Shown here in pieces: positions 8,264 to 15,807 of a stretch of 38,291 nucleotides of DNA. The translations under genes were made by a program, and so were the position numbers. Below the pieces are notes generated by a model. That model was not told where the DNA came from. It did not search any database and worked only from the letters and a program-made list of their open reading frames with translations. This stretch comes from CAZGVW01 sp964529265 (lineage in GTDB: Bacteria > Planctomycetota > Phycisphaerae > Phycisphaerales > UBA1924). The stretch's first letter is position 1. Every line of letters starts with the position of its first letter. The stretch lies in the NCBI GenBank assembly GCA_964529265.1, contig CAZGVW010000018.1, forward strand, positions 1-38,291. Direction: 5' to 3'.

Positions 8264-8649
8264 TCGATTGGTGGGCAATGGATCCTCGCAGAGATGTGGC
8301 GAGGCGACCTGTGTGCTCACGTCGGCGGCGGGCCGGCGCAGGGGCTCGGTCCGACGGTTGGTGAGTGATGTGTGACGGGTGTCGTCACGCGGGGTCGCTC
8401 GGTCTCTCGGCGCTTCGCGTGCGGGTTGGCCTGGGGGCCGCGGCCGGAGCGCCAGCCGCCATGGAGGCGGCGCGGGGCGTTCCGCTGTGAAGCCGCGTGC
8501 GAGTGTTCCTCCCGGTCGCCTCGGATCCCGAAGAATCGACAAGGCGGAGAAGGACTCGTCCGCGGCCGCGCCCTCCCGGCCGGTCCGCAGATCGCGGTCG
8601 CCGAGGGGTGAAGACTGGTCCCGGGGGTCCGCCCTCCTGACGGGGGCGG
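8264..8649. other. 386-bp gap upstream of rne/rng (probable long leader)
   Basis: No convincing gene. On the minus strand this is the region between the ptsI stop and the rne/rng start and must contain the rne/rng promoter unless the two are cotranscribed. Small perfect hairpins include GTGACG-ggtgt-CGTCAC (8372-8388) and GCCGCC-atgga-GGCGGC (8455-8471). In enterobacteria rne has a long structured leader used for autoregulation; whether this gap acts likewise is inference. Confidence 0.5.
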
Positions 8650-10407
8650 TCATTCGACGGTACGGCCGTCGAACGCCTCGGGGATGACTGCTCGAGTCTG
8701 ATCGCGGATAAAAGCCGCGACCTGACGCTCGGAATCGAACGATCCGACCCGGCGGGCCAGACGCTCGCACTGTTGAAGATCGACGCTCCGGATGATCCGC
8801 TTGACCGAGGGGATCACCGAGGGGGTCACGGAAAGACTACGCAGGCCAAGCCCGATGAGCAACATGGTGAACTCGATGTCGCCGGCCGCCTCGCCGCATA
8901 TCGAGACGCGGACGTGCCGTCGGCGGGCCGTCCGGACCACTTCCTTGATCAGCTGGAGCACGGCAGGGTGGGCGGCGGAATAGAGCATGGCGACCCGCTC
9001 GTTGGTCCGGTCCACAGCGAGGGTGTACTGGACGAGGTCGTTGGTGCCGATCGAGAAGAAATCGACCTCGCGGGCGAAGGTGGCGGCCATGACGGCCGCG
9101 GCCGGGGTCTCCACCATGATGCCGACGCGGATGTTGTGATCGAAAGGGACGCCGGCGTCCTCCAGATCCTCCATGATGTCGCGCATGACCATCCGGGCCT
9201 GGCGGAGTTCGATGGTGTTGGTCACGAGCGGCAGCATCACCTTCACGGGGCCGAGGGCGGAGGCACGCAGGATGGCCCGCAACTGGGTGCGGAACATGGG
9301 CAGGTTCTGGAGCGAGTGTCGGATCGACCTGCAGCCGAGGGCGGGATTCCGCTCGGGGGCCTCCATCCGGGACTGCGTCTGCTTGTCCGAACCGAGGTCG
9401 AAGGTGCGGATGGTGAGGGGGCGGCCGTCGAGGAGTTTGACGCACTTGCTGTAGGCCTCGAACTGCTGCTCCTCAGTCGGGGCGTGCTCGCTGGTGAGGT
9501 AGAGGAACTCGGTGCGGAAGAGGCCGACGCCGTCGCCGCCGTGCTCGAGGACGGCGGTGATCTCGTCGGGGAACTCGATGTTGCCGAGCAGTTCGATGCG
9601 GACGCCGTCCTTGGTGACGGCGGGCAATTCCGCGAATTCTGAGAGAGAAACGCGGAATTTCCGCATTTTCTCGATGTAGGCGCGATGCTCGGCGATCGTT
9701 TCCTCGTCCGGGTGGAGAATGACCACGCCGCGGTCGCCATCGACGATGACCGGCGTCCCGTCGGTGGCGGCCTGTGTGATGGATTCGACGCCGACGACAG
9801 CCGGGATGCCGAGGGCCCGGGCCACGATCGCCGTGTGACTCGTGAGGCCGCCGGCGTCGGTGGCAAAGCCGATGACCTTGTCCCGTTCGAATGCCGCGGT
9901 CTGGCTGGGGGTGAGGTCGCGGGCGACGACGACGGCCTGGTGGTGCAGGCCGGCGAGTTCGCTCATGTGCTCGCCGATGAGGTGGCGAATCACGCGGCGA
10001 TCGAGGTCCCAGACGTCATCCACCTTGGTCTGGAAGGAATCGTCCTGCATGCCGGCGAACAGGGACGCCAGGCGGTGGAATTCCTGGGAGACGGCGTACT
10101 CCGCGGTGACGCGCTCGCTGTCGATCCGGGCGTGAATGGGGCGCGTGAGGCTCTCGTCCTGGAGCAGGCCGCTATGGAAGGCGAAGATCTTGGCGGCCTC
10201 CTTGCCGAGGGTCGCTTCCGCCCGCTCCCTGAGGGCTTTCAGTTCATCGATTGAGGCGGTGAGGGCCTCGTTGAGCCGCTCGTGCTCCCGTTCGAGCCGG
10301 GCTTGCGGCACGATGCGCCTGGGGATGCGGCGGCGGGCGTCGTCGAGGGCGAAGACCCTGCCGATGACGACTCCGGGGGAGACCGGGATGCCTTTGAAGA
10401 CTTCCAT
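8650..10407 (-). CDS. ptsI: Phosphoenolpyruvate-protein phosphotransferase (PTS enzyme I)
   Basis: Takes phosphate from PEP and passes it to HPr, the entry step of the phosphotransferase system. The 585 residues match enzyme I (about 575) and no GAF or nitrogen-type N-terminal domain is present, which argues against PtsP. It starts MEVFKGIPVSPGVVIG. The phosphohistidine site is GGLTSHTAIVARALGIP with H191 (E. coli H189). The PEP-binding barrel has GLFRTEFLYL, RTFDLGSDKQ, NPALGCRSIR, MLPLVTN, GIMVETPAA, FSIGTNDLVQYTLAVDR and CGEAAGD with C504 as the catalytic acid. HPr and enzyme II genes are not in the window, so the system may be regulatory. It is divergent from rho across a 343-bp gap. The ribosome site before the ATG is weak. 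Confidence 0.96.
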   Translation of the reverse strand: MEVFKGIPVSPGVVIGRVFALDDARRRIPRRIVPQARLEREHERLNEALTASIDELKALRERAEATLGKEAAKIFAFHSGLLQDESLTRPIHARIDSERVTAEYAVSQEFHRLASLFAGMQDDSFQTKVDDVWDLDRRVIRHLIGEHMSELAGLHHQAVVVARDLTPSQTAAFERDKVIGFATDAGGLTSHTAIVARALGIPAVVGVESITQAATDGTPVIVDGDRGVVILHPDEETIAEHRAYIEKMRKFRVSLSEFAELPAVTKDGVRIELLGNIEFPDEITAVLEHGGDGVGLFRTEFLYLTSEHAPTEEQQFEAYSKCVKLLDGRPLTIRTFDLGSDKQTQSRMEAPERNPALGCRSIRHSLQNLPMFRTQLRAILRASALGPVKVMLPLVTNTIELRQARMVMRDIMEDLEDAGVPFDHNIRVGIMVETPAAAVMAATFAREVDFFSIGTNDLVQYTLAVDRTNERVAMLYSAAHPAVLQLIKEVVRTARRRHVRVSICGEAAGDIEFTMLLIGLGLRSLSVTPSVIPSVKRIIRSVDLQQCERLARRVGSFDSERQVAAFIRDQTRAVIPEAFDGRTVE

Positions 10408-10750
10408 GCGCTCGCAGGCTCAAATCGCGTGCACGGGCCAAATGGGCCCGGGCAGGTCCGAAAACTGGTCGGTGCTCGCCGTTGCCCAAGTGGAGAGGAG
10501 GTGGCGACGGCGCGGGGCCAATGCTAGCGACACGCGCCGGAAAGCGCGTGCAATCGGGCAATCAGGGCTCAGGAAGGGTCCGGAAGGCGCCGATTCTGAG
10601 GATTGCCGCGGGGCGCCGGGGCCGCGAGGTCGGAGCGCCGCTTGACTCAGCCGCGGCGGCATGCTCCAATCCATTCGGCGACTGCGGATGTGGCGGTCCG
10701 GGGATTTCCGAACCCGCCGTGCCCGTGGGGACTCGATCGAAAACCAAACG
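10408..10750. other. 343-bp divergent gap between ptsI and rho
   Basis: No protein gene seen. It contains the rho promoter and a perfect 7-bp hairpin CACGCGC-cggaaa-GCGCGTG (10531-10550). That hairpin lies about 120 bp upstream of ptsI and about 90 bp upstream of the rho -35 box, where an operator could sit. I could not find a convincing ptsI promoter. Confidence 0.5.
10642..10670 (+). promoter_or_regulatory. Sigma-70-type promoter of rho
   Basis: TTGACT (10642-10647, 5 of 6) and TCCAAT (10665-10670, 4 of 6) separated by 17 bp. The start of transcription would be near 10677, leaving a leader of about 74 nt before the rho ATG at 10751. In other bacteria rho leaders carry autoregulatory termination sites. 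Confidence 0.6.
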
Positions 10751-11890
10751 ATGACAGTGGTGACAGGCATTCTTGAGTGGCCTGAGCGCGCCGAGGGTCG
10801 TGTGCGCCAGTTCGCTGACGGCCTCGTGGAGAGCGCGAGCGATCCCTTCGTCCCGATGGCGTTGGGGGAGCGCTACCCGCTCCGGCACGGGCAGGAAGTG
10901 ACGGTGGAAGTGGTTGACCGCAAGCCTCGGAGGCGGAGGAGGGGGCGTGGGGGCGGCGCCCGCGTGTCCCGGCCGGTGGTGGACCAGATCCTGACGATCG
11001 AGGGGATCGCTCCGGACCAGTTCAGCGGGCGGCCGGCGTTCGAGGACCTGACGGTCATCGATCCCCAGCCGCGGCTGACTCTGGAGCACCCGGGCTGCGC
11101 GCCTTCATGCCGGCTGATCGACCTGTTCTGCCCCCTGGGGCGGGGGCAGAGGGCGCTCATTGTCTCGCCGCCCAAGGCGGGCAAGACGACGCTGCTGAAG
11201 GACATCGCCCAGGGTCTGAGCGTGAACCACCCGGATGTGGAGGTGATCGCGCTGCTCATCGACGAGCGGCCGGAGGAGGTCACGGACTTCCGCCGGAACA
11301 CGCCGGCGCGGGTGATCGCCTCGAGCAACGATCAGGACGTCGAGCGGCACGTGAACCTGGCGATTCTGACGCTCGATCGCGCCAAGCGGATGGTTGAGGC
11401 GGGCAAGCACGTGGTGATCCTGCTCGATTCGCTGACGCGGATCGGGCGCGCGTTCAACAACTCGCGCCGGCACGCCAACTCGGGCCGGACGATGACGGGC
11501 GGCCTTGACGCGAAGGCGCTGACCGTGCCGCGGCAGATCTTCGGCGCGGCGCGAAACACTGAAGGGGGCGGCTCGCTGACGGTGGTGGCGACGTGCCTCG
11601 TGGATACGGGCAGCGTGGGCGACCAGGTGATCTTCGAGGAGTTCAAGGGCGCGGGGAACATGGAGTTGATTCTCGACCGCAAGATCTCCGAGCGGAGGCT
11701 GTTCCCGGCGATCAATCTGGCGGCGAGCGGCACGCGGAAGGAGCACCTGCTGATGTCTCCGAAGGAACTGGAGACGATTACTGCGCTGCGGCGGCGGCTG
11801 CTTTCCATGCCGCCGCACATGCAGGTGGAGCAGTTGCTGAATGCGATCCAGCGATTCCCGACGAACGCGGCGATGGTGGGGGAGAAGTGA
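10751..11890 (+). CDS. rho: Transcription termination factor Rho, short form
   Basis: Hexameric RNA-dependent ATPase/helicase that ends transcription. The ATPase half is complete: Walker A PPKAGKTT at 140-147, LLIDERPEEVTDF, Walker B HVVILLDSLTR, the Q-loop region and the R-loop stretch (GALDAK-type GGLDAKALTVPRQIFGAARN), then SERRLFPAINLAASGTR. At 379 residues it is shorter than E. coli Rho (419): the N-terminal helical domain is missing, and the cold-shock-like primary RNA site is degenerate. The usual GFGFLR motif is replaced by AEGRVRQFADG, followed by an Arg-rich loop RRRRRGRGGG. I chose ATG 10751 because the GILEW strand follows; 30 more codons are open upstream but cover the leader. 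Followed after 35 bp by a TauE-type gene, probably in one transcript. Confidence 0.95.
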   Translation: MTVVTGILEWPERAEGRVRQFADGLVESASDPFVPMALGERYPLRHGQEVTVEVVDRKPRRRRRGRGGGARVSRPVVDQILTIEGIAPDQFSGRPAFEDLTVIDPQPRLTLEHPGCAPSCRLIDLFCPLGRGQRALIVSPPKAGKTTLLKDIAQGLSVNHPDVEVIALLIDERPEEVTDFRRNTPARVIASSNDQDVERHVNLAILTLDRAKRMVEAGKHVVILLDSLTRIGRAFNNSRRHANSGRTMTGGLDAKALTVPRQIFGAARNTEGGGSLTVVATCLVDTGSVGDQVIFEEFKGAGNMELILDRKISERRLFPAINLAASGTRKEHLLMSPKELETITALRRRLLSMPPHMQVEQLLNAIQRFPTNAAMVGEK

Positions 11891-11925
11891 ACCGTCGGAC
11901 CTGACAGGAACTTGGAGGGGGCGTC

Positions 11926-12984
11926 GTGGGCGCCAATGCGTCGGCGGCTCTTGGGCGGAAGAAGCATCCCTGGGTGTTTTTCCTGTGGCTCGCGGTGTTC
12001 TACACCGTGTGGTCGCTGCTGGTCTTCGGCGGCGACCGGTGGGCCATCGTGCAGGAGCACTGGCCGATCGCCGCGGCCATGGCGGCGGGGTCGTACGTCG
12101 CGGGCTCGACGCCCATGGGCGGCGGCACGGTCGGCTTCCCGATTCTCGTGCTGCTGTTCGATCAGCCGGCGGACATCGGGCGGAACTTCGGGCTCGCGGT
12201 GCAATCGATCGGGATGGTCTCCGCGAGCATTTTCATCCTCGCGATGCGCCGCGAGATCGCGTGGCGGTTCCTGCGGTGGGCGATGCTCGGCTCGCTCATC
12301 GCGACGCCGCTGTGCGCGGCGTTCGTGGCGCCCTATGCGCCGGGGCTCTTCGTCAAGATCCTTTTCGCAGTGATCTGGGCGAGTTTCGGCATCATGCACT
12401 TCGTGCGGTTGAAGGAGATCGTTGCTTCACACGGGCACGGATGCAGCGTCGCGGCGCTCGACAGGCGCCTGGGCCTTGCGGCGGGGGTGCTGGGCGGGCT
12501 CATCGCATCGATCACGGGTGTGGGCATTGACATGCTGCTCTACGCGGTGCTGGTGGTGCTTTTCCGCACCGATCTCAAGATCGCGATCCCGACGTCCGTC
12601 ATCATCATGGCGTTCACTTCGGTGGTTGGGATCGCTACCAACGCCGCGCTGGGAACCGTTCAGCCGGAGGTCTTCGCGAACTGGCTGGCGGCGGCGCCGA
12701 TCGTGGCGCTTGGCGCCCCGCTCGGCGCCTTCGTGGTGCAGTACGTGAGGCGGGAGCCGACGCTCCTCATCGTTTCGGCGCTGTGCGTGGGCCAGTTCGT
12801 ATGGACCATCCTCGATCAGAAGGTGACGGGATGGGCGCTGTTCGGCGCGATCGGCGGCGTGCTGGCGTTCAATGCCCTGTTCCACGCGATGCACGAAATG
12901 GGGAACCGGCTGAACGGGGCCGAGGCGGCGCGTCTCGGCGCATCCCCAGCGGCGCCGGTGGTGGTCGCGAGCGGAGAGGCCTGA
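11926..12984 (+). CDS. TauE/SafE family sulfite/anion exporter-like permease
   Basis: A 352-residue inner-membrane protein with about eight hydrophobic segments, the usual size and layout of the TauE/SafE (DUF81) family, which exports sulfite, sulfoacetate or other small sulfur anions. The first half has AGSTPMGGGTVGFPIL and the second half a matching GLIASITGVGIDMLLYAVL; both glycine-rich repeats are family hallmarks. A His-containing cytoplasmic loop (SHGHGCS) separates the halves. The start is GTG at 11926, supported by a strong ribosome site GGAGGGG eight to ten bases upstream. It follows rho by 35 bp and is convergent with rsmA (8 bp between stops). Substrate is not evident; no sulfur-metabolism gene lies nearby. 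Confidence 0.9.
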   Translation: MGANASAALGRKKHPWVFFLWLAVFYTVWSLLVFGGDRWAIVQEHWPIAAAMAAGSYVAGSTPMGGGTVGFPILVLLFDQPADIGRNFGLAVQSIGMVSASIFILAMRREIAWRFLRWAMLGSLIATPLCAAFVAPYAPGLFVKILFAVIWASFGIMHFVRLKEIVASHGHGCSVAALDRRLGLAAGVLGGLIASITGVGIDMLLYAVLVVLFRTDLKIAIPTSVIIMAFTSVVGIATNAALGTVQPEVFANWLAAAPIVALGAPLGAFVVQYVRREPTLLIVSALCVGQFVWTILDQKVTGWALFGAIGGVLAFNALFHAMHEMGNRLNGAEAARLGASPAAPVVVASGEA

Positions 12985-12995
12985 CCGAACGGTCA
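12982..12995. terminator. Short palindrome spanning two convergent stop codons
   Basis: TGACC-gaac-GGTCA covers the TGA of the permease gene (+) and the TGA of rsmA (read on -). It is a 5-bp stem with a tetraloop and no U-run, so at best a weak barrier. Other terminators must lie inside the facing gene or Rho must act. Confidence 0.25.
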
Positions 12996-13817
12996 CCTGG
13001 ACGCAGCGCGATTCATCATGTCGATGAACTGCTCGACCGAGAGTTCCTCCGGGCGCTGCGCAGGCTGCACATCGGGCGGGAAGGGGAAGCCTCTCCCGAG
13101 GATGGCGCCGAGTTGCTTTCGGCGCTTCTGGAACAGCGGCTGGGTGAACTCCGCCAGGCCGCTGAGATCAGGGCATGGAGGATCCTTGCGCCGGAGGAGG
13201 GAAATCATTGCGCTCGTGACCTTGGGCCGAGGCCAGAAGCATTCCGGTGGCGCGGTGGCGATTCTCTCGATGCTTGCCGCGGCCTGGGCGACGACGCTCA
13301 GTTCGCCGTAGTCCTTCGAGCCCGGCCGGGCGAGCAGACGGTCGGCCACTTCCTTCTGAATGGTCACGTGCATCGCTCCACACTCGCGACGCTGGATCAG
13401 CAGCGTCATGAGAAGCGGCGTGGCGGCGCCATAGGGCAGATTTGCGACGAGGGAGAAGGAGCGGCCGCACAAGGCGCGGACCAGCGTGGGGTTGAGTGAG
13501 CGCTTGGAGGCAAGGCAATCGCCTCGGATGAGCGTGAGCCTTCCGGTGGCCGTCTCGGCGAAGCGGTCTTCAAGGAGGTCGGCGAGGCCATGGTCGATCT
13601 CGCAGGCGACGACCTGGCAGCCGCGGTCGAGGAGGGCTTCGGTGAGGGCGCCGGCGCCGGGCCCCACTTCGAGCACGACGTCGCCCTCGCGCACGCCGGA
13701 GGCATCCACGAGTTTGCGGAGGAGGTTCTGATCGATGAGGAAGTTCTGCCCGAAGGCCTTGCGTGGGGAGAGGCCGCGGGCTTCGAGCATGCCGCGCAAC
13801 TCGGTGAGCGTGTGCAC
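12993..13817 (-). CDS. rsmA: 16S rRNA (adenine1518-N6/adenine1519-N6)-dimethyltransferase
   Basis: Methylates two adjacent adenines in the 3' hairpin of 16S rRNA with S-adenosylmethionine, a late step of small-subunit assembly. From the GTG at 13817 the protein has 274 residues, the family norm. It shows SPRKAFGQNFLID (17-29), the SAM loop VLEVGPGAGALTEALL (48-63), the acidic ACEIDHGLA, and the catalytic NLPY (126-129). The C-terminal region has FWPRPKVTSAMISLLRR and a KRRKQLG helix. A longer frame reaches a TTG at 13931 overlapping the previous stop, but it would read through a strong terminator hairpin (13863-13895), so the GTG is preferred. No clear ribosome site precedes the GTG. Confidence 0.93.
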   Translation of the reverse strand: MHTLTELRGMLEARGLSPRKAFGQNFLIDQNLLRKLVDASGVREGDVVLEVGPGAGALTEALLDRGCQVVACEIDHGLADLLEDRFAETATGRLTLIRGDCLASKRSLNPTLVRALCGRSFSLVANLPYGAATPLLMTLLIQRRECGAMHVTIQKEVADRLLARPGSKDYGELSVVAQAAASIERIATAPPECFWPRPKVTSAMISLLRRKDPPCPDLSGLAEFTQPLFQKRRKQLGAILGRGFPFPPDVQPAQRPEELSVEQFIDMMNRAASR

Positions 13818-13862
13818 GTCGGCATGGTAGTTGGGCCGGGGGAGGAGAGGATGCGCGCAGAG

Positions 13863-13895
13863 GCCGCGCCCGCGTTGATTGAGCGCGGGCGCGGC
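13863..13895 (-). terminator. Strong hairpin terminator after acidic lipoprotein gene
   Basis: GCCGCGCCCGCG (13863-13874) and CGCGGGCGCGGC (13884-13895) form a perfect 12-bp GC stem with a 9-nt loop, 33 bp beyond the lipoprotein stop. The minus-strand run after it, CTCTGCGCGC, has few U residues. The hairpin separates the DUF1328/lipoprotein pair from rsmA. Confidence 0.6.
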
Positions 13896-13927
13896 TTGGA
13901 ACGAAGGCAGGGAGTGGAGAGCTTCGA

Positions 13928-14194
13928 TCAATGTGCGCCGGAGTCGTCCGGGGGGTCGGTGGCCTCGTCGGCCGCGTCGTCCAGCTCGTCCGCGGCTTCG
14001 TCGATGGCCTCTTCGGCCTCATCAGCCGCCTCTTCGGCGGCTTCCTGGGTCTCCTCGACCGCCTCTTCGACTTCTTCGGAGGTGGATTCGTCGCATGAGG
14101 CCAGCCCCGCGGCGCCGGCGAGGAGCATGGACGCGATCGCGAGTGTCGCGGCGCCCCGGCCCCGGATTTCAAACAAGCGCTGTCGGGTGAACAT
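13928..14194 (-). CDS. Small acidic lipoprotein, unknown function
   Basis: An 88-residue protein. The first ~35 residues are a basic start (MFTRQRLFEIRGR), a hydrophobic run and a lipobox LASC, so it should be lipidated and held in a membrane. The mature part is almost only Glu, Asp and Ala with a heptad-like pattern (EEVEEAVEETQEAAEEAADEAEEA), predicted as one long acidic helix or coiled coil, ending in DPPDDSGAH. I chose the ATG at 14194 because AGGAG lies six bases before it; a TTG two codons upstream is too close. It follows the DUF1328 gene by 40 bp and probably shares its transcript. No family recognised; a periplasmic spacer or ion-binding role is only a guess. Confidence 0.8.
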   Translation of the reverse strand: MFTRQRLFEIRGRGAATLAIASMLLAGAAGLASCDESTSEEVEEAVEETQEAAEEAADEAEEAIDEAADELDDAADEATDPPDDSGAH

Positions 14195-14234
14195 GATCAA
14201 CTCCTTTCGGAACGTGGATCAACGAATCGCCGCG

Positions 14235-14417
14235 TCACATCGGCGCGCGTGGCGAGCGCCCGCGCACCAGAGAGAAAATGAGCGACACGACGAAGAGGAT
14301 CAGGAACAGGAAGAACAGAATTTGCGCAATCGACGCGGCGCCGGCGGCGATGCCGCCGAAACCGAACACCGCCGCGATGATCGCGATCACGAGGAATGCA
14401 AGGGCCCAACCGAGCAT
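14235..14417 (-). CDS. DUF1328 family small membrane protein (YtjA-like)
   Basis: A 60-residue protein with two hydrophobic segments: LGWALAFLVIAIIAAVFGFGG and a second built on AQILFFLFLILFVVSLIF, ending in a basic tail RGRSPRAPM. Size and the GFGGIAAGAA turn match the DUF1328/YtjA family of small inner-membrane proteins, which are often stress-associated, although their function is not established. AAGGAG lies a few bases before the ATG. It heads a two-gene unit with the acidic lipoprotein. Confidence 0.88.
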   Translation of the reverse strand: MLGWALAFLVIAIIAAVFGFGGIAAGAASIAQILFFLFLILFVVSLIFSLVRGRSPRAPM

Positions 14418-14537
14418 GGGATGGCTCCTTTCACATGAGGGCCGCGGTCGGTGCGCGGAGTGCGATGTCCATCGCGCCCTCTGAAAGGATCTTCTCCGGG
14501 GAAATGAAACAGGCTTGAAATCGATGTGAAAGGCCGG

Positions 14538-15584
14538 TCAGACGCCGCTGTCGTCGCCCGCAGGCGCATCAGCAGTTTCGTCCGGCGCCGGATGTGTTTC
14601 GGATGGCGCGGCCTCGGGAGGTTCCGCGCACACCGGCTCACCGACCGGCGCGGGGGCTGCATGGGCCGCCGAGGCGATGAACGGACGCCGAGCAAGCCCT
14701 GGGCCGCTGCGCTTCGACGAGAACACAATCGCAGCGCCGTTGTAGATGCGCGCGAACTCTTCAAGGGGCATGGTGGCATAGCCGAGCGGGAGCCCGTCCG
14801 CCGCGCCGAGTTCGGACCCGCACCAGGAGTTTGCGATCAGCGCGCGCCCGTCTCCGGTTCGGCCCATGAGGGCGACCATGTGGTTGCGGCTGAGGCCCGA
14901 ACGAACGGTGACGAGAGCGGGTGAGCGGGTCGATGACGCGCCGACCGCTTCGGCCGCGGAGCAGTTCACGAGCGTCGCTTCGACGCCCGCCGCAGCGGAC
15001 GCGAGGCGCACCCGCGCTGCGCGCAACGCGCGCAGCATCGTGGAGCCCCGACCGGCGCGCACGTCCGCCAGCCGGGCCATCTGGGCCTCCGTCGCGTTGA
15101 CGTTGATGCCGGGCGCCCGGAGCGCCGTGGCGAGCGAGGCTGCGACGCACGTATCCGAACGCGTCTGAGCCACCACGCCCCCGCTCAGGAGGACGGGCCG
15201 GTCGTGCTCGACCACAACGCGGGGCGTCACCATCCAAGCGCCGTTCATGCCGAGGTACGCGAGCCCGAACGCCCCAAGGAGCGCCCCCGAGAGACGCCGC
15301 GGGCTGCGTTCAGCCATGCCCGCGATTACGCCCGCGATAAGCATGAACGGCGGAACGATCAGCGTGCCTTCGGTGTACACGAGGAAATCGAGCGGCGCCA
15401 GACGAAGCATGGCGCCCTGCGCCATGTCCCGGACCGCCCAGCCGATGGTCAGGATGGTCACGCACAGCAGCGCCACCTCACCCCAGGAGGGGGAATCCCG
15501 GCCGACGTGCCGACCAAGCAGGTAGGCGGCGATGGCCGCCAGGACCTGGGCGACAAACCAATGGACCGAGGGATCGGCGAGCAT
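14538..15584 (-). CDS. Membrane-anchored C39/papain-like cysteine protease
   Basis: A 348-residue protein with four hydrophobic segments in the first ~120 residues, then a soluble domain. The domain has VAQTRSDTCVAASLATALR, with Q140 as oxyanion residue and C146 as nucleophile, followed by SRNHMVALMG (H235) and ALIANSWCG (N252). This is the order of a peptidase C39 or papain-like site. The last ~50 residues are Ala/Pro/Glu-rich and probably disordered. There is no ABC ATPase domain, so this is not a bacteriocin exporter; stand-alone C39-like proteases usually process or degrade envelope proteins. No leader-peptide substrate gene is seen nearby. It is divergent from the HpnN-like gene. Confidence 0.78.
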   Translation of the reverse strand: MLADPSVHWFVAQVLAAIAAYLLGRHVGRDSPSWGEVALLCVTILTIGWAVRDMAQGAMLRLAPLDFLVYTEGTLIVPPFMLIAGVIAGMAERSPRRLSGALLGAFGLAYLGMNGAWMVTPRVVVEHDRPVLLSGGVVAQTRSDTCVAASLATALRAPGINVNATEAQMARLADVRAGRGSTMLRALRAARVRLASAAAGVEATLVNCSAAEAVGASSTRSPALVTVRSGLSRNHMVALMGRTGDGRALIANSWCGSELGAADGLPLGYATMPLEEFARIYNGAAIVFSSKRSGPGLARRPFIASAAHAAPAPVGEPVCAEPPEAAPSETHPAPDETADAPAGDDSGV

Positions 15585-15807
15585 TTCCGGCGCTCCGGGA
15601 TGGCGGGCGGGGTGAACCCCCTGCCGGGCAGGGTGGGGTTTGGACCGGCCCGCACCTACCTTATTCGTCGTCGAGGGGGGCCTGGTGCGGTATTTCCACC
15701 GGTATCACCAGAAACGAGAGCCTGGGACCTCCAAGCCTCCCCCATGGCGAGTGAAGAGGACTGCGAGAGGCTTGCCAAAGGGGTTCCGTGGAAGGACGAT
15801 TCCAAGC

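Noticed and set aside
6299..8368. Long open frame opposite rne/rng (689 codons)
   Set aside because: Lies wholly opposite a gene with intact catalytic motifs; no recognisable domain.
13818..13931. Longer rsmA start (TTG 13931)
   Set aside because: It would read through a 12-bp GC hairpin placed as terminator of the previous gene, and homologues start near the GTG at 13817.
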